Positions 7,858 through 15,177 of a stretch of 24,235 nucleotides of DNA are shown piece by piece. Within the stretch, counting starts at the first letter, position 1. Every line of letters begins with the position of its first letter. The notes beneath the pieces were generated by a model that made no database searches, had not been told where the DNA came from, and saw nothing but the letters and a program-made list of their open reading frames with translations. Origin of the DNA: Anaerolineales bacterium (GTDB taxonomy: Bacteria > Chloroflexota > Anaerolineae > Anaerolineales > Villigracilaceae); assembly GCA_016928525.1 (NCBI GenBank), contig JAFGKO010000010.1:1-24235 (forward strand), given 5' to 3'. The position numbers and the translations under genes were made by a program.

Positions 7858-9779
7858 GGGCTTTCCTGAACCTGATCAACCGATTTCGCACAACGAAAGC
7901 CGACGTATGCGCCGTAATAGCCCGGGTCCAGTGAGAAGCGTGTATCAGCGCGGGCGTTCCCGGCATTGCCGCCGAATGTATGCCATGATCCGCTACGCGC
8001 AATCCGCTTACCGGAAGTGCTCAAATCTTCACGGCCGTCCGTGGCACTGTAGGGATAGAATTTGAACAAGGTGCTGGTCCATTCCCAGACATTGCCCGCC
8101 ATGCCGTAAACGCCATATGGGCTTTGGCTCTTGTCGTATTGGTCCACCGGGGTTGTATCGCCTACACAACCCGCCAGGTTTGCGTAGGAACAGTCGATGA
8201 TCGGGGTTCCCCAGGGATAAACGCGTTCATCCGTGCCGCGCGCGGCTTTTTCCCATTCGGCTTCCGTGGGCAGGCGCGCACCTCTCCACTCGCAATAGGC
8301 TACCGCCATGGACCAATCAACATAGAGCACAGGATAATTGGCAAATACCGGATTGTTGTAGTATGTAGAGCGTGTTACAGATCCCGAGCTTCGTGGTCGC
8401 CTGCATTCAACGGCATACGCACAGGCATCGTACATCTCGTTAGTGACTTCATATTTATCGATGTAGAATGCTTCCACGTAAACGGTGTGGGAAGGACGCG
8501 ATGCTGCGTCGCCAGTTTCATTGCTTCCCATGGTAAATTCTCCCGCGGGAATGAGGCGCATGGGAACTTTCTTGCTGTCCTCGATTTCATCCGGGAGGGG
8601 TGTCTCGGCGGCGGGAGGTGTGGATGTAGGCTCACCGGTCGGCTGGATCGTTTCAGTAGGCGGAATTGCTGTCGGAGAGGGGGGGATTGTGCTTGGCGAA
8701 GGCAATGTTTGTTGTGTGGGAGGCGCACCCAGGGAAAGTATTCCGGGGTTGGTGTACAACAGCCAACAGCCGCCAATGGCGCCAAGGAGAGCCAGTGCGC
8801 CGATCACCGCAATCGCAATGACAGGGAGCGCCCCTCTCTTGTATGCAGGGGAAGGAGTCGGCGTAGGTTGTCTTTCTACCCTGCCAGTCATTTGTTCGCG
8901 CAGTTGTTCCGTGTTGATGGTGGAAGCGGAAACCTTCCTGCCGGCCAGCAAACTCTCCAACTCGTTTATGAGAGTGCGCATGTCCGCATAACGATTGGCC
9001 GGATCTTTGGCAAGCGCCTTAAGCAAAACTGATTCGATATCTTTCGGTAAGTCTGGAATATAACTTGTTGGCAGCGGTAAAGGTTCACTGGCCTGTTTGA
9101 ACAGAACGCCCGCCGGAGTATCGGCGACGTACGGACGGTGGCCGGTGATCATTTCGTACAGGACTACCCCCAGTGAATACAGATCGGATTGTGCAGTGGC
9201 TTCACCCGTCCATTGCTCGGGTGCCATGTAATCGGGCGTCCCCAGCCCGGTGCCGGAACTGGTTATGGTAGTTGTGTCTTTTTCCTTTTCCCCGAATATC
9301 TTGACCAGCCCAAAATCGGTCAGCATGGGCTCCCCATTTTCGGTCATCAAAACGTTGGATGGCTTTACATCGCGGTTGATAATATTGCGAGTATGGACAT
9401 ATTCCAGCGCACGCGCGATAGGAAGGATCAGCTGTATCGCATCGCGCCAGGGGATCGGGCTGCCAAGCCGTTCTTTGAGCGTGCCGCCGGGTAGATATTC
9501 CATCACCAAATATGGTGCGCCCTCGAACTCGCCATAGTCAATGACGCCAACAATGTTGGGATGCGAAAGCCCGGCGACCGACTTGGCTTCGCGCTCGAAA
9601 CGCTTCAGGATCATTTCCATTTCATCAGGCGAAAAGACTTCGCGTCGAATCACCTTGATGGCTACCTGTCGTTCGAGACGGGTATCGTCGGCCTTATAGA
9701 CGGTCGCCATGCCGCCCGCTCCGAGCAGCTCAAGGATTTGATAACGCCCTAGTGTTCGCCCAATCATCCCAGCAGACAT
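7854..9779 (-). CDS. Membrane Ser/Thr protein kinase with C-terminal SUMF1/FGE-like domain (second paralogue)
   Basis: This 641-residue protein is a close paralogue of the product of 2710-4710, with nearly the same first 300 residues. Kinase features: LGAGGMATVYKA (19-30), K42, INRDVKPSN with Asp137, DFG at 155-157, APEQW at 186-190. Asn135 again replaces the HRD histidine. One membrane segment spans about 316-342, between Pro/Thr-rich linkers. The SUMF1-like domain (about 404-632) contains PAGEFTMGS, ARLPTEAEWEKAARG, GNVWEWTST and SGSWH, where RSGSW replaces the usual RGGSW. It lacks the catalytic cysteine pair of true FGE. ATG 9779 follows AAGGGA. The gene overlaps the downstream lipoprotein gene by 4 nt. 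The variable linkers and outer domains versus the conserved kinase suggest that each copy reads a different external cue through the same cytoplasmic output. Confidence 0.93.
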   Translation of the reverse strand: MSAGMIGRTLGRYQILELLGAGGMATVYKADDTRLERQVAIKVIRREVFSPDEMEMILKRFEREAKSVAGLSHPNIVGVIDYGEFEGAPYLVMEYLPGGTLKERLGSPIPWRDAIQLILPIARALEYVHTRNIINRDVKPSNVLMTENGEPMLTDFGLVKIFGEKEKDTTTITSSGTGLGTPDYMAPEQWTGEATAQSDLYSLGVVLYEMITGHRPYVADTPAGVLFKQASEPLPLPTSYIPDLPKDIESVLLKALAKDPANRYADMRTLINELESLLAGRKVSASTINTEQLREQMTGRVERQPTPTPSPAYKRGALPVIAIAVIGALALLGAIGGCWLLYTNPGILSLGAPPTQQTLPSPSTIPPSPTAIPPTETIQPTGEPTSTPPAAETPLPDEIEDSKKVPMRLIPAGEFTMGSNETGDAASRPSHTVYVEAFYIDKYEVTNEMYDACAYAVECRRPRSSGSVTRSTYYNNPVFANYPVLYVDWSMAVAYCEWRGARLPTEAEWEKAARGTDERVYPWGTPIIDCSYANLAGCVGDTTPVDQYDKSQSPYGVYGMAGNVWEWTSTLFKFYPYSATDGREDLSTSGKRIARSGSWHTFGGNAGNARADTRFSLDPGYYGAYVGFRCAKSVDQVQESP

Positions 9780-9922
9780 GGTGTTTTCCCTTATTGATGA
9801 TCCTTATGATCCTATCGCCCAACACTGGCTTCGTACGCGCAAACCTTTAGAGGTTTGATCGGCCCGGTTGGAGTTGACTCGAATCATATGCTAATCCCGA
9901 TGATTTCCCTTTTCCGACTAAA

Positions 9923-9928
9923 ATTATA
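9923..9928 (-). promoter_or_regulatory. Candidate -10 element for the second kinase operon
   Basis: The minus strand reads TATAAT here, a perfect -10 consensus. No strong -35 is found at 16-18 nt. Initiation near 9916 would give a leader of about 137 nt carrying the 9840-9857 hairpin. Confidence 0.35.
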
Positions 9929-10016
9929 ACCCTATTTGGCAAGACTCGATGTGAACATTGTGCCTTGTCACGACTTTAACATAGTCACTATCTAGAAGAA
10001 ATAACCTGCTGGAATC

Positions 10017-10049
10017 AAAAAAGAGCGTCCGAGTCTTACACCGGCACTC
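10017..10049 (-). terminator. Intrinsic terminator of the parA-like gene
   Basis: On the minus strand, arm GAGTGCCG (10049-10042) pairs with CGGACGCTC (10031-10023) with one bulged A and one G-U pair, followed by six T's (10022-10017). It lies 39 nt after the parA-like stop codon and separates that gene from the kinase operon. Confidence 0.7.
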
Positions 10050-10087
10050 CTTTTTCACTTATGAGAGAGAGTGAATTGGTTGGAAAA

Positions 10088-10906
10088 CTAATTTGCTGAT
10101 GTTTCTGACACTCTGAGATCGCGCAGGAAGGCCTCGCTTCGGTTATTGTGGTGTAGCCATGCGATCACTTTTTCCGCAACCTCGAAATATGCCAAAGACG
10201 GCTTGCAATTGGGATTGTATTCCGTAACGGGCATTTTGGCTGTCACCGCTTCCTGGGCTTTCACAGAGCGAGGGATAACCCCTAACACGGGGTGCTCCGC
10301 CGTGTCCAGCACCTCCAGAAGGCGGTTATGTTCTTTTGTACGACCGTCGAATTGTACGACCAGGATACCCAGTAAGTCTATGTCAGAATTTAACCTTTCA
10401 GACCTGACACGGTTGAGCGTATTTAGAAACAGATTCACGCCCCATAAGTCAGCTTCCGAGGGCAAACTGGGGACGATCACGCCCTGCGCTGCCACCACGC
10501 CATTAGCAGTCAACATCCCGATGCTGGGCGGACAATCGATCAGCACCACATCATAACCGACTAAGCTTTCGAGTGCATTTCGCAGCAGAGTCTCTCGTCC
10601 CCATCTTTGGACTAAGCCCAGTTCGGAAGCAGACAGGCGTAAATGGCTGGGGGCCAAGCTCAAGCAATCGCGGACGGGTTGGATAATATCCTTGAGCGTC
10701 AGGATGCCTTCTTGTGCTCCACCAAGGACTTCTGCCAGGCTTTTTCCGTCTGCATATACTCCAAACATCTGCGTCAGGCTGGCCTGGGGATCCAGGTCAA
10801 CCAATAACACATTCCAGCCCTGGTTTGCTAATACCGCACCCAGAGCCGCTGTTGTAGTCGTCTTGCCAACGCCACCTTTTTGATTCGTAATGGCAATAGT
10901 ATTCAC
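10088..10906 (-). CDS. ParA/Soj-family ATPase
   Basis: The 272-residue protein has the deviant Walker A motif KGGVGKTT (10-17; signature Lys10 and catalytic Lys15), VDLDPQAS (36-43) and Walker B VVLIDCPP (120-127). It is of normal length for the small chromosomal ParA/Soj/MinD family, which forms ATP-bound dimers on DNA or membrane to position cargo. No parB-like partner is adjacent on either side, so its cargo is unknown: chromosome origin, plasmid remnant, or another protein complex. The only in-frame start near the 5' end is GTG 10906, as an in-frame TGA lies just upstream. There is no properly spaced ribosome-binding site; the promoter places the transcript start at that GTG. Confidence 0.93.
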   Translation of the reverse strand: MNTIAITNQKGGVGKTTTTAALGAVLANQGWNVLLVDLDPQASLTQMFGVYADGKSLAEVLGGAQEGILTLKDIIQPVRDCLSLAPSHLRLSASELGLVQRWGRETLLRNALESLVGYDVVLIDCPPSIGMLTANGVVAAQGVIVPSLPSEADLWGVNLFLNTLNRVRSERLNSDIDLLGILVVQFDGRTKEHNRLLEVLDTAEHPVLGVIPRSVKAQEAVTAKMPVTEYNPNCKPSLAYFEVAEKVIAWLHHNNRSEAFLRDLRVSETSAN

Positions 10907-10912
10907 ACCTCA

Positions 10913-10940
10913 ATATTACGTTAGTGTGCGCTTGTGTCAA
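10913..10940 (-). promoter_or_regulatory. Near-consensus sigma-70-type promoter, leaderless start of parA-like gene
   Basis: The minus strand carries TTGACA (10940-10935), a 16-nt spacer and TAATAT (10918-10913). With the usual 6-nt gap after the -10, the first transcribed base is 10906, exactly the G of the GTG start codon. The -35 overlaps an imperfect palindrome, TGTTAATTGACA (10946-10935), a possible operator. Confidence 0.75.
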
Positions 10941-11024
10941 TTAACATATTTGTAAGGCGGGAATAGTACTTTTGTAGGGGCGCGACCTATAAATTTTGCA
11001 AACTGCCAGCGTTCGATTGAATCT

Positions 11025-11053
11025 CACACAATTTTCGATTGTGTGCTTTTTTT
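11025..11053 (+). terminator. Terminator-like hairpin in a divergent region, no upstream gene on its strand
   Basis: CACACAAT (11025-11032), loop TTTCG, ATTGTGTG (11038-11045), then C and seven T's. It has the form of an intrinsic terminator in the plus direction. However, the gene to its left is transcribed away from it and the hydrolase gene starts only at 11141. It could be a leader attenuator of the hydrolase gene or end a short unseen transcript. Confidence 0.65.
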
Positions 11054-11140
11054 ATCTTAACGTGGCGCTGCCTGGCAACAAGGTTTTTCATAGAGACTGG
11101 TCTTCCACTCCTTGCCTGACCATGCGATAAAATTGGATGG

Positions 11141-12310
11141 ATGTCTAAAAAGGCTTTCATTCTCATACGACTGTCTTGTGTTTACCTTATATTCGTCTTA
11201 TGTTTATCCGCCTGCCTGGCCTCCCAGGTGGTTGCGCCAGCGCCGGTCCTGCCGCCCCCGCAAGCGACGATCGTCACTTCGATACCACCGACGCTCACGC
11301 CCAGCCCCACGGCTGTTCCCACGACCGAGGAGTGGATTTATCCCTATACCATCGCAGGCTTGCGCGAGCATGAGTATCAGGGTGGTGAAATCCAGGTCGG
11401 GGATATGCTCAACGAGACCGATGTTTACATGAGCTACCTGATTTCGTATCCGTCTGATGGCCTGACGATCACAGGCGTTATGCAAATCCCCAAGCTGGGC
11501 AAAGAACCTTTCCCTGTCATCCTGATGAATCACGGCTTTTTCAGCCGGGCTGTATATACATCTGGCGATGGCACCGACCGCGCTGCCGAGTTTCTCAACC
11601 GGCATGGTTACCTCACGCTTTCATCCGATTATCGCAGTTGGGGCGATTCTGACGTCGACTACAGCCTCTTTTACTCCGGGCTGGTGATCGATGTCATCAA
11701 CCTGATGGACGCTATCCCATCCATCCCGCAGGCCGATCCCGAGCGCATCGGCATGTGGGGGCACAGCATGGGCGGCGGGGTCACCCTTAAGGTATTAACA
11801 ATTGATCCCTTCCTGCCTGTACCTGTAGCGCAGGCACGGGCGAGGGAAGTCGAAGGACGCATTAAAGCAGCAGTACTCTACTCCACCGTCAGCGCCGACG
11901 ACGCCGACATCATCGCCCGCTGGGGATCCGGCTGTATTGGCGATTACCTGGAGGGGGAGAGGCTATATGGATGTAATTCTTCGGACATTCTCCCGCTCGA
12001 TCTCCCCCCGGGTCTGATCCAGGCTTACAAGGAAACTGCCCGTAATCCTGATCTGCTGCGACAGGTCGCGGCGCTTCATTACCTGGACGATGTGTCTGCT
12101 CCCGTTCAAATCAACTATGGCACCGAAGATGGCAAGTTCTTCGGTGGCACTCCGCCTGAGTGGTCACAGAAGGCTTATCAGGGTTTTATCGATGCTGGAA
12201 AGCAGGCTGAGTTATTTGCCTACGAAGGCGAAGGACACTCGTTTGTTAGCGACCAGTGGTGGGCTTTCATGGAACGGTCCGCGCATTTTTTTGATGAGTA
12301 TGTGAAATAG
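11141..12310 (+). CDS. Alpha/beta-hydrolase lipoprotein (prolyl oligopeptidase/dienelactone hydrolase-like)
   Basis: The 389-residue protein begins with a lipoprotein signal peptide (YLIFVLCLSAC, lipid-modified Cys25) and a Pro/Thr linker to about residue 62, so it should sit on the outer face of the cytoplasmic membrane. The hydrolase fold shows the nucleophile elbow GHSMGG (Ser209), an oxyanion-region NHGFF (130-134), a probable acid Asp330 in YGTEDGKF and His366 in EGEGHSF. Family members are esterases or peptidases; the substrate cannot be told from sequence. ATG 11141 lacks a good Shine-Dalgarno. A TAAAAT (11128-11133) lies seven nt before it, so a leaderless or very short-leader transcript is possible. 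The MttB-like gene follows on the same strand after 137 nt. Confidence 0.88.
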   Translation: MSKKAFILIRLSCVYLIFVLCLSACLASQVVAPAPVLPPPQATIVTSIPPTLTPSPTAVPTTEEWIYPYTIAGLREHEYQGGEIQVGDMLNETDVYMSYLISYPSDGLTITGVMQIPKLGKEPFPVILMNHGFFSRAVYTSGDGTDRAAEFLNRHGYLTLSSDYRSWGDSDVDYSLFYSGLVIDVINLMDAIPSIPQADPERIGMWGHSMGGGVTLKVLTIDPFLPVPVAQARAREVEGRIKAAVLYSTVSADDADIIARWGSGCIGDYLEGERLYGCNSSDILPLDLPPGLIQAYKETARNPDLLRQVAALHYLDDVSAPVQINYGTEDGKFFGGTPPEWSQKAYQGFIDAGKQAELFAYEGEGHSFVSDQWWAFMERSAHFFDEYVK

Positions 12311-12321
12311 ATTGTTGAAAG

Positions 12322-12350
12322 TTGGGGCTGCAGTTCAACTGCTGCCCCAA
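12322..12350. repeat. Stem-loop after the hydrolase gene
   Basis: TTGGGGC-T-GCAGTT-C-AACTGC-T-GCCCCAA forms a near-perfect inverted repeat just after the hydrolase stop. It lacks a following T-tract, so it may stabilise or partly terminate the transcript rather than act as a classic intrinsic terminator. Confidence 0.6.
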
Positions 12351-12447
12351 CAAGGTTGAGTTGGGCGAAGCCCGTATCGCCTGTCCTGGTCGACCGGGCC
12401 AGGGAGATCCACCGCTTATTCAACCAGTGCTACAACAAGGAGCTTGC

Positions 12448-13866
12448 ATGAACAACATCCGCCCACAACTGATGCTGCTAAACGAAGAACAAATCCGGCA
12501 AATACATCATTACGCCCTGCGCATCCTCTCCGAGACTGGCGTGCGCGTGGATGCGCCGTCTGTGGTGGAGATGTTAGGGAACACCGGGCAGGCCGAAGTC
12601 CAAGGGCGAAGCGTGAAGTTCTCACCCGCATTGGTCGAGGCTGCCATCCAATCCGCGCCATCCAGCATCCAGATATTTGACCGGCGGGGAAATCTTGCCT
12701 TTACTCTGGGCGACGACGAGCGCCTGCGCCTCGGCATCGGCGTCACAGCGCTGTATTATCAGGAGCCTGTCAATGAGACCCTGGAATTGTTCACGCGCCA
12801 GCACATGCGCGACCTGACGCGCCTGGGGAACGCGCTGCCGCTGTATGATGTAATCTCCACGCCGGGTATTGTGCGTGATGTGCCGGAACATCTGGGCGAT
12901 CTGTATGGCAGCCTGGAGCATTTCGCCAATACGACCAAGCCGCTGGTGCTGCTGGTTTCGGACGAACGCAATTTTGCGCCGGTTTTGGATATGTTCGAGC
13001 ATTTGCATGGCGGGTTGGGGGAGAAGCCCTTTGTGCTGCCGTATTTCAATCCGGTCTCGCCGCTGGTGATGGACAGCGGGACGCTGCTCAAAATGGGTGC
13101 TGCTATCGAGCGCGGACTGCCGTTCATCTTCTCGAATTACAGCATGGCTGGCGCTTCCACGCCATTGACTCCTGCCGGGATGCTGGCGCTTTTGCTGGCC
13201 GAACTGCTGGCCGGGCTGACCATCAGCCAGGTGATGAAGTCGGGCGCGCCGGTGTTGTTGGGGATGCTGCCGGTCTATTTCGACATGAAGTCCATGTTGA
13301 ATTTCTACGACCCGCAGAGCATTTTGCTCAACCTGGCCTGTGCCGAGATGATGGCGCATTACAACCTGCCGCATTGTGGCACGTCAGGTAGCGGCACCGG
13401 CTGGGGCATGGATCTGATCGCCGCCGACACTTACTGGATGAACACGCTTACTTTTGCGCTGAAAAGAGGCGGGTTGGCCCCGTTCATTGGCGACAGCCTG
13501 GGCTCGAAGACGATTTCACCGACCACGATCCTGCACGTCCATGAGATTATCGACCAGGCCCTGCGCTTCGCGGACGGCTTCCAACTGGACGATGAGCAAG
13601 CTGCGTTGGAGGAGATCGCCAAAGTCGGTCCGGGTGGCAGTTTCCTGTTGTCGCCTTCGACGTTGAAGAATTACAAAACGGGATATTATGTCAGCGCCGT
13701 TTATCCGCGTTGGACGATGGAACGGTGGCAGGCTGAGGGGCGACCTGATGCGCGTCAGGTATTACGCGAGAAGACGCAGGCTGTGCTGGCGGATTTGTCT
13801 GCGCCGGAAGATTACGAAGAGTTGCTGGGAAGGGGAGAGGAGTATATTCGTCATCTGCGGAAATAG
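12448..13866 (+). CDS. MttB-family methyltransferase, non-pyrrolysine type
   Basis: The 472-residue product belongs to the trimethylamine methyltransferase MttB superfamily (COG5598), seen from the N-terminal pattern IRQIHHYALRILSETGVRV and the barrel segments including NYSMAGASTPLTPAG and HCGTSGSGTGWGMD (near residue 309). Archaeal MttB contains pyrrolysine encoded by an in-frame amber; this gene has none, so it belongs with the bacterial homologues, some of which demethylate glycine betaine or related quaternary amines and pass the methyl group to a corrinoid protein. The substrate is unknown, and no corrinoid protein or activating gene lies in this window. The longest frame would start 42 codons earlier, but ATG 12448 has AAGGAG six nt upstream and matches the family N-terminus. 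A hydrolase gene precedes it on the same strand. Confidence 0.9.
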   Translation: MNNIRPQLMLLNEEQIRQIHHYALRILSETGVRVDAPSVVEMLGNTGQAEVQGRSVKFSPALVEAAIQSAPSSIQIFDRRGNLAFTLGDDERLRLGIGVTALYYQEPVNETLELFTRQHMRDLTRLGNALPLYDVISTPGIVRDVPEHLGDLYGSLEHFANTTKPLVLLVSDERNFAPVLDMFEHLHGGLGEKPFVLPYFNPVSPLVMDSGTLLKMGAAIERGLPFIFSNYSMAGASTPLTPAGMLALLLAELLAGLTISQVMKSGAPVLLGMLPVYFDMKSMLNFYDPQSILLNLACAEMMAHYNLPHCGTSGSGTGWGMDLIAADTYWMNTLTFALKRGGLAPFIGDSLGSKTISPTTILHVHEIIDQALRFADGFQLDDEQAALEEIAKVGPGGSFLLSPSTLKNYKTGYYVSAVYPRWTMERWQAEGRPDARQVLREKTQAVLADLSAPEDYEELLGRGEEYIRHLRK

Positions 13867-13875
13867 TGGTAAAAT
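13867..13875 (+). promoter_or_regulatory. Candidate extended -10 promoter of the RIO kinase leader
   Basis: TGGTAAAAT begins immediately after the MttB-like stop codon and fits an extended -10. Only a weak -35 (TTCGTC, 13847-13852) lies 17 nt upstream. Predicted start is near 13882, just before the strong ribosome-binding site of the small ORF. Confidence 0.45.
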
Positions 13876-13914
13876 CGGGGCATCATTTCTGAAGAAAGGA
13901 GGTTCGATAATCAA

Positions 13915-13989
13915 ATGAGTATCATGAGAATTGCGTCCACAAAACGTGTATTGAGCGTACCTCCTGCCTGGCTGGTGGTAACGAATTAA
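13915..13989 (+). CDS. Putative 24-residue leader peptide upstream of the RIO kinase gene
   Basis: A 24-codon ORF begins MSIMRIASTKR and ends PPAWLVVTN. It is preceded by AAAGGAGGT (13895-13903), the strongest Shine-Dalgarno match I saw in the window, with about 12 nt to the ATG. The stop codon lies inside a perfect 16-nt palindrome, AACGAATTAATTCGTT (13980-13995). Two terminator-like hairpins follow before the RIO gene. A leader peptide controlling attenuation or ribosome stalling fits this layout; the PPAW segment near the end could slow ribosomes. No database support is available to me, and a chance ORF remains possible. Confidence 0.5.
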   Translation: MSIMRIASTKRVLSVPPAWLVVTN

Positions 13990-14016
13990 TTCGTTGCTAC
14001 ACATCCCGTCTATCAG

Positions 14017-14048
14017 CCGCAGGTGCGCTCCGCCCTGCGGTTTTTGTT
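14017..14048 (+). terminator. Leader terminator 1 upstream of the RIO kinase gene
   Basis: CCGCAGG (14017-14023) pairs with CCTGCGG (14034-14040), followed by TTTTTGTTT. It lies between the small ORF and the RIO kinase start, so transcription must read through it to express the kinase. Confidence 0.7.
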
Positions 14049-14051
14049 TCG

Positions 14052-14078
14052 CTGCAGGCTTCCCTGTGGTTTTTCTTT
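14052..14078 (+). terminator. Leader terminator 2 upstream of the RIO kinase gene
   Basis: CTGCAGG (14052-14058), loop CTTC, CCTGTGG (14063-14069), then a T-rich tract. The stem has two G-U pairs and is weaker than the hairpin just before it, of which it looks like a diverged copy. Confidence 0.5.
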
Positions 14079-14100
14079 TACAAAAGGCAACTCTTCAAAA

Positions 14101-15129
14101 ATGAATACCAACAACTACATTGAATTCTTCGATGAACTCGATGACGAAGACGCGCTGGAAGCGTTTTTACAATTTGACGCTCAACGCCCCAGAAACCCCA
14201 AATGCCGTATCTCCAAAAAGCTGGAGACGGAAGAGGGTGCTTTTATCCGTGCGCAAGATGCCAGCCGCGAGAACCTGCAATTCACCTACAAGGCTGCCCG
14301 TTTCGAAGAAGGCTGGCTATTGGACTCCCTGATCGGCTTTTTCGAGCAGCAATGGATTTCTGATGTGCTGCGCAAAGTCAAAGGCGGTAAGGAGGCTTCG
14401 GTCTACCAGTGCAGCGCCGGGACAGCCGTCCCGGCGAAACTGGCTGCGGCCAAGGTTTACCGTCCGCGTATGCTGCGCAATCTGCGCAACGACCACCTCT
14501 ATCGTGAAGGCCGCGAAAATCTGGATGATGAAGGCAGGGTTGTGCTGGATGATGGCAAGCTCAAGGCCATGCGCCAGCGCACGCAATACGGGCAAGACTT
14601 GCTGCACCAATCCTGGATTGCGTACGAATTCACCACCATGCAAACCTTGCACGCTGCCAGCGCGGATGTTCCAAAACCGTACACAATGGCTGGCAATGCC
14701 ATCCTGATGGGTTACATCGGAGATGTAAGTGAAGCAGCACCTGCGCTCAACGAAATCGACCTGGATCGCGATGAAGCCAAATCGCTCTTTGAACGCGTCA
14801 TCCGCAACATCGACATCCTGCTGACTAACGAAGTCATCCACGGCGACTTGTCGGCGTATAACATCCTGTACTGGGAAGGCGAGATTGTCCTGATCGATTT
14901 CCCACAGGTGATTTCCCCGAAGATCAATCGCAACGCCTTTCGCATTTTCGAACGCGATGTGACGCGTGTCTGCGATTACTTCAACGCGCAGGGCTTGCAG
15001 ACCAATTCGCATAAACTGGCGCGAGAACTCTGGAGCTCGCATGGCTTTCGTCTGCAACAGGATATCCATCCACGCTTGCTGGACGCTGAAGATCCCAAAG
15101 ATCGCAAACTGTGGCAGAAGCAGAAATGA
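14101..15129 (+). CDS. RIO1-like atypical protein kinase
   Basis: The 342-residue protein carries the RIO kinase core: KGGKEASVYQC as nucleotide loop (94-104), lysine in AAKVY (Lys118), catalytic HGDLSAYNIL (Asp249, Asn254) and metal-binding IDFPQ (Asp266). In archaea and eukaryotes, Rio1 acts in small ribosomal subunit maturation, as an ATPase or kinase. The role of bacterial RIO proteins is less clear, so ribosome-related work here is inference. An acidic N-terminus (FFDELDDEDALEAF) precedes an unassigned region to about residue 70. The frame extends 26 codons upstream, but that part overlaps the terminator hairpins and is poor protein; ATG 14101 is preferred despite a weak AAAAGG ribosome-binding site. 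Expression is probably set by the upstream leader. Confidence 0.88.
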   Translation: MNTNNYIEFFDELDDEDALEAFLQFDAQRPRNPKCRISKKLETEEGAFIRAQDASRENLQFTYKAARFEEGWLLDSLIGFFEQQWISDVLRKVKGGKEASVYQCSAGTAVPAKLAAAKVYRPRMLRNLRNDHLYREGRENLDDEGRVVLDDGKLKAMRQRTQYGQDLLHQSWIAYEFTTMQTLHAASADVPKPYTMAGNAILMGYIGDVSEAAPALNEIDLDRDEAKSLFERVIRNIDILLTNEVIHGDLSAYNILYWEGEIVLIDFPQVISPKINRNAFRIFERDVTRVCDYFNAQGLQTNSHKLARELWSSHGFRLQQDIHPRLLDAEDPKDRKLWQKQK

Positions 15130-15139
15130 GGGTTCTTAT

Positions 15140-15174
15140 GTGTTCAGTCGGTAGATTATCCGCCGACTGAACAC
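15140..15174. terminator. Hairpin between convergent genes, probable bidirectional terminator
   Basis: GTGTTCAGTCGG (15140-15151) and CCGACTGAACAC (15163-15174) are perfect 12-nt arms around an 11-nt loop. It sits between the ends of the convergent RIO and creatininase genes. There is no long T-tract, so strength is uncertain. Confidence 0.65.
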
Positions 15175-15177
15175 TGA

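Larger units (their letters stand above)
9780..10087. other. Intergenic region between parA-like gene and kinase gene
   Basis: This 308-nt stretch holds the parA-like gene's terminator (10017-10049), a perfect TATAAT on the minus strand (9923-9928), and a small inverted repeat CAAACCT-TTAG-AGGTTTG (9840-9857). No convincing ORF or RNA gene was seen. Confidence 0.6.

Noticed and set aside
2710..9779. Diversity-generating retroelement, because SUMF1/C-lectin-like domains are typical targets
   Set aside because: No reverse transcriptase gene or template repeat is visible in the window, and the paralogue differences are not confined to adenine-derived sites as far as can be judged by eye.
12322..12447. 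N-terminal extension of the MttB-like protein
   Set aside because: The extension overlaps a hairpin and lacks a ribosome-binding site, while ATG 12448 has AAGGAG and matches the family start.
13864..13872. Amber codon TAG at the MttB-like end as a pyrrolysine codon
   Set aside because: Read-through would add only one further sense codon before TAA, and pyrrolysine in MttB lies well inside the protein. It is an ordinary stop.
14023..14100. N-terminal extension of the RIO kinase
   Set aside because: The extra codons lie within the terminator hairpins and give a Cys/Arg/Phe-rich, unlikely sequence.
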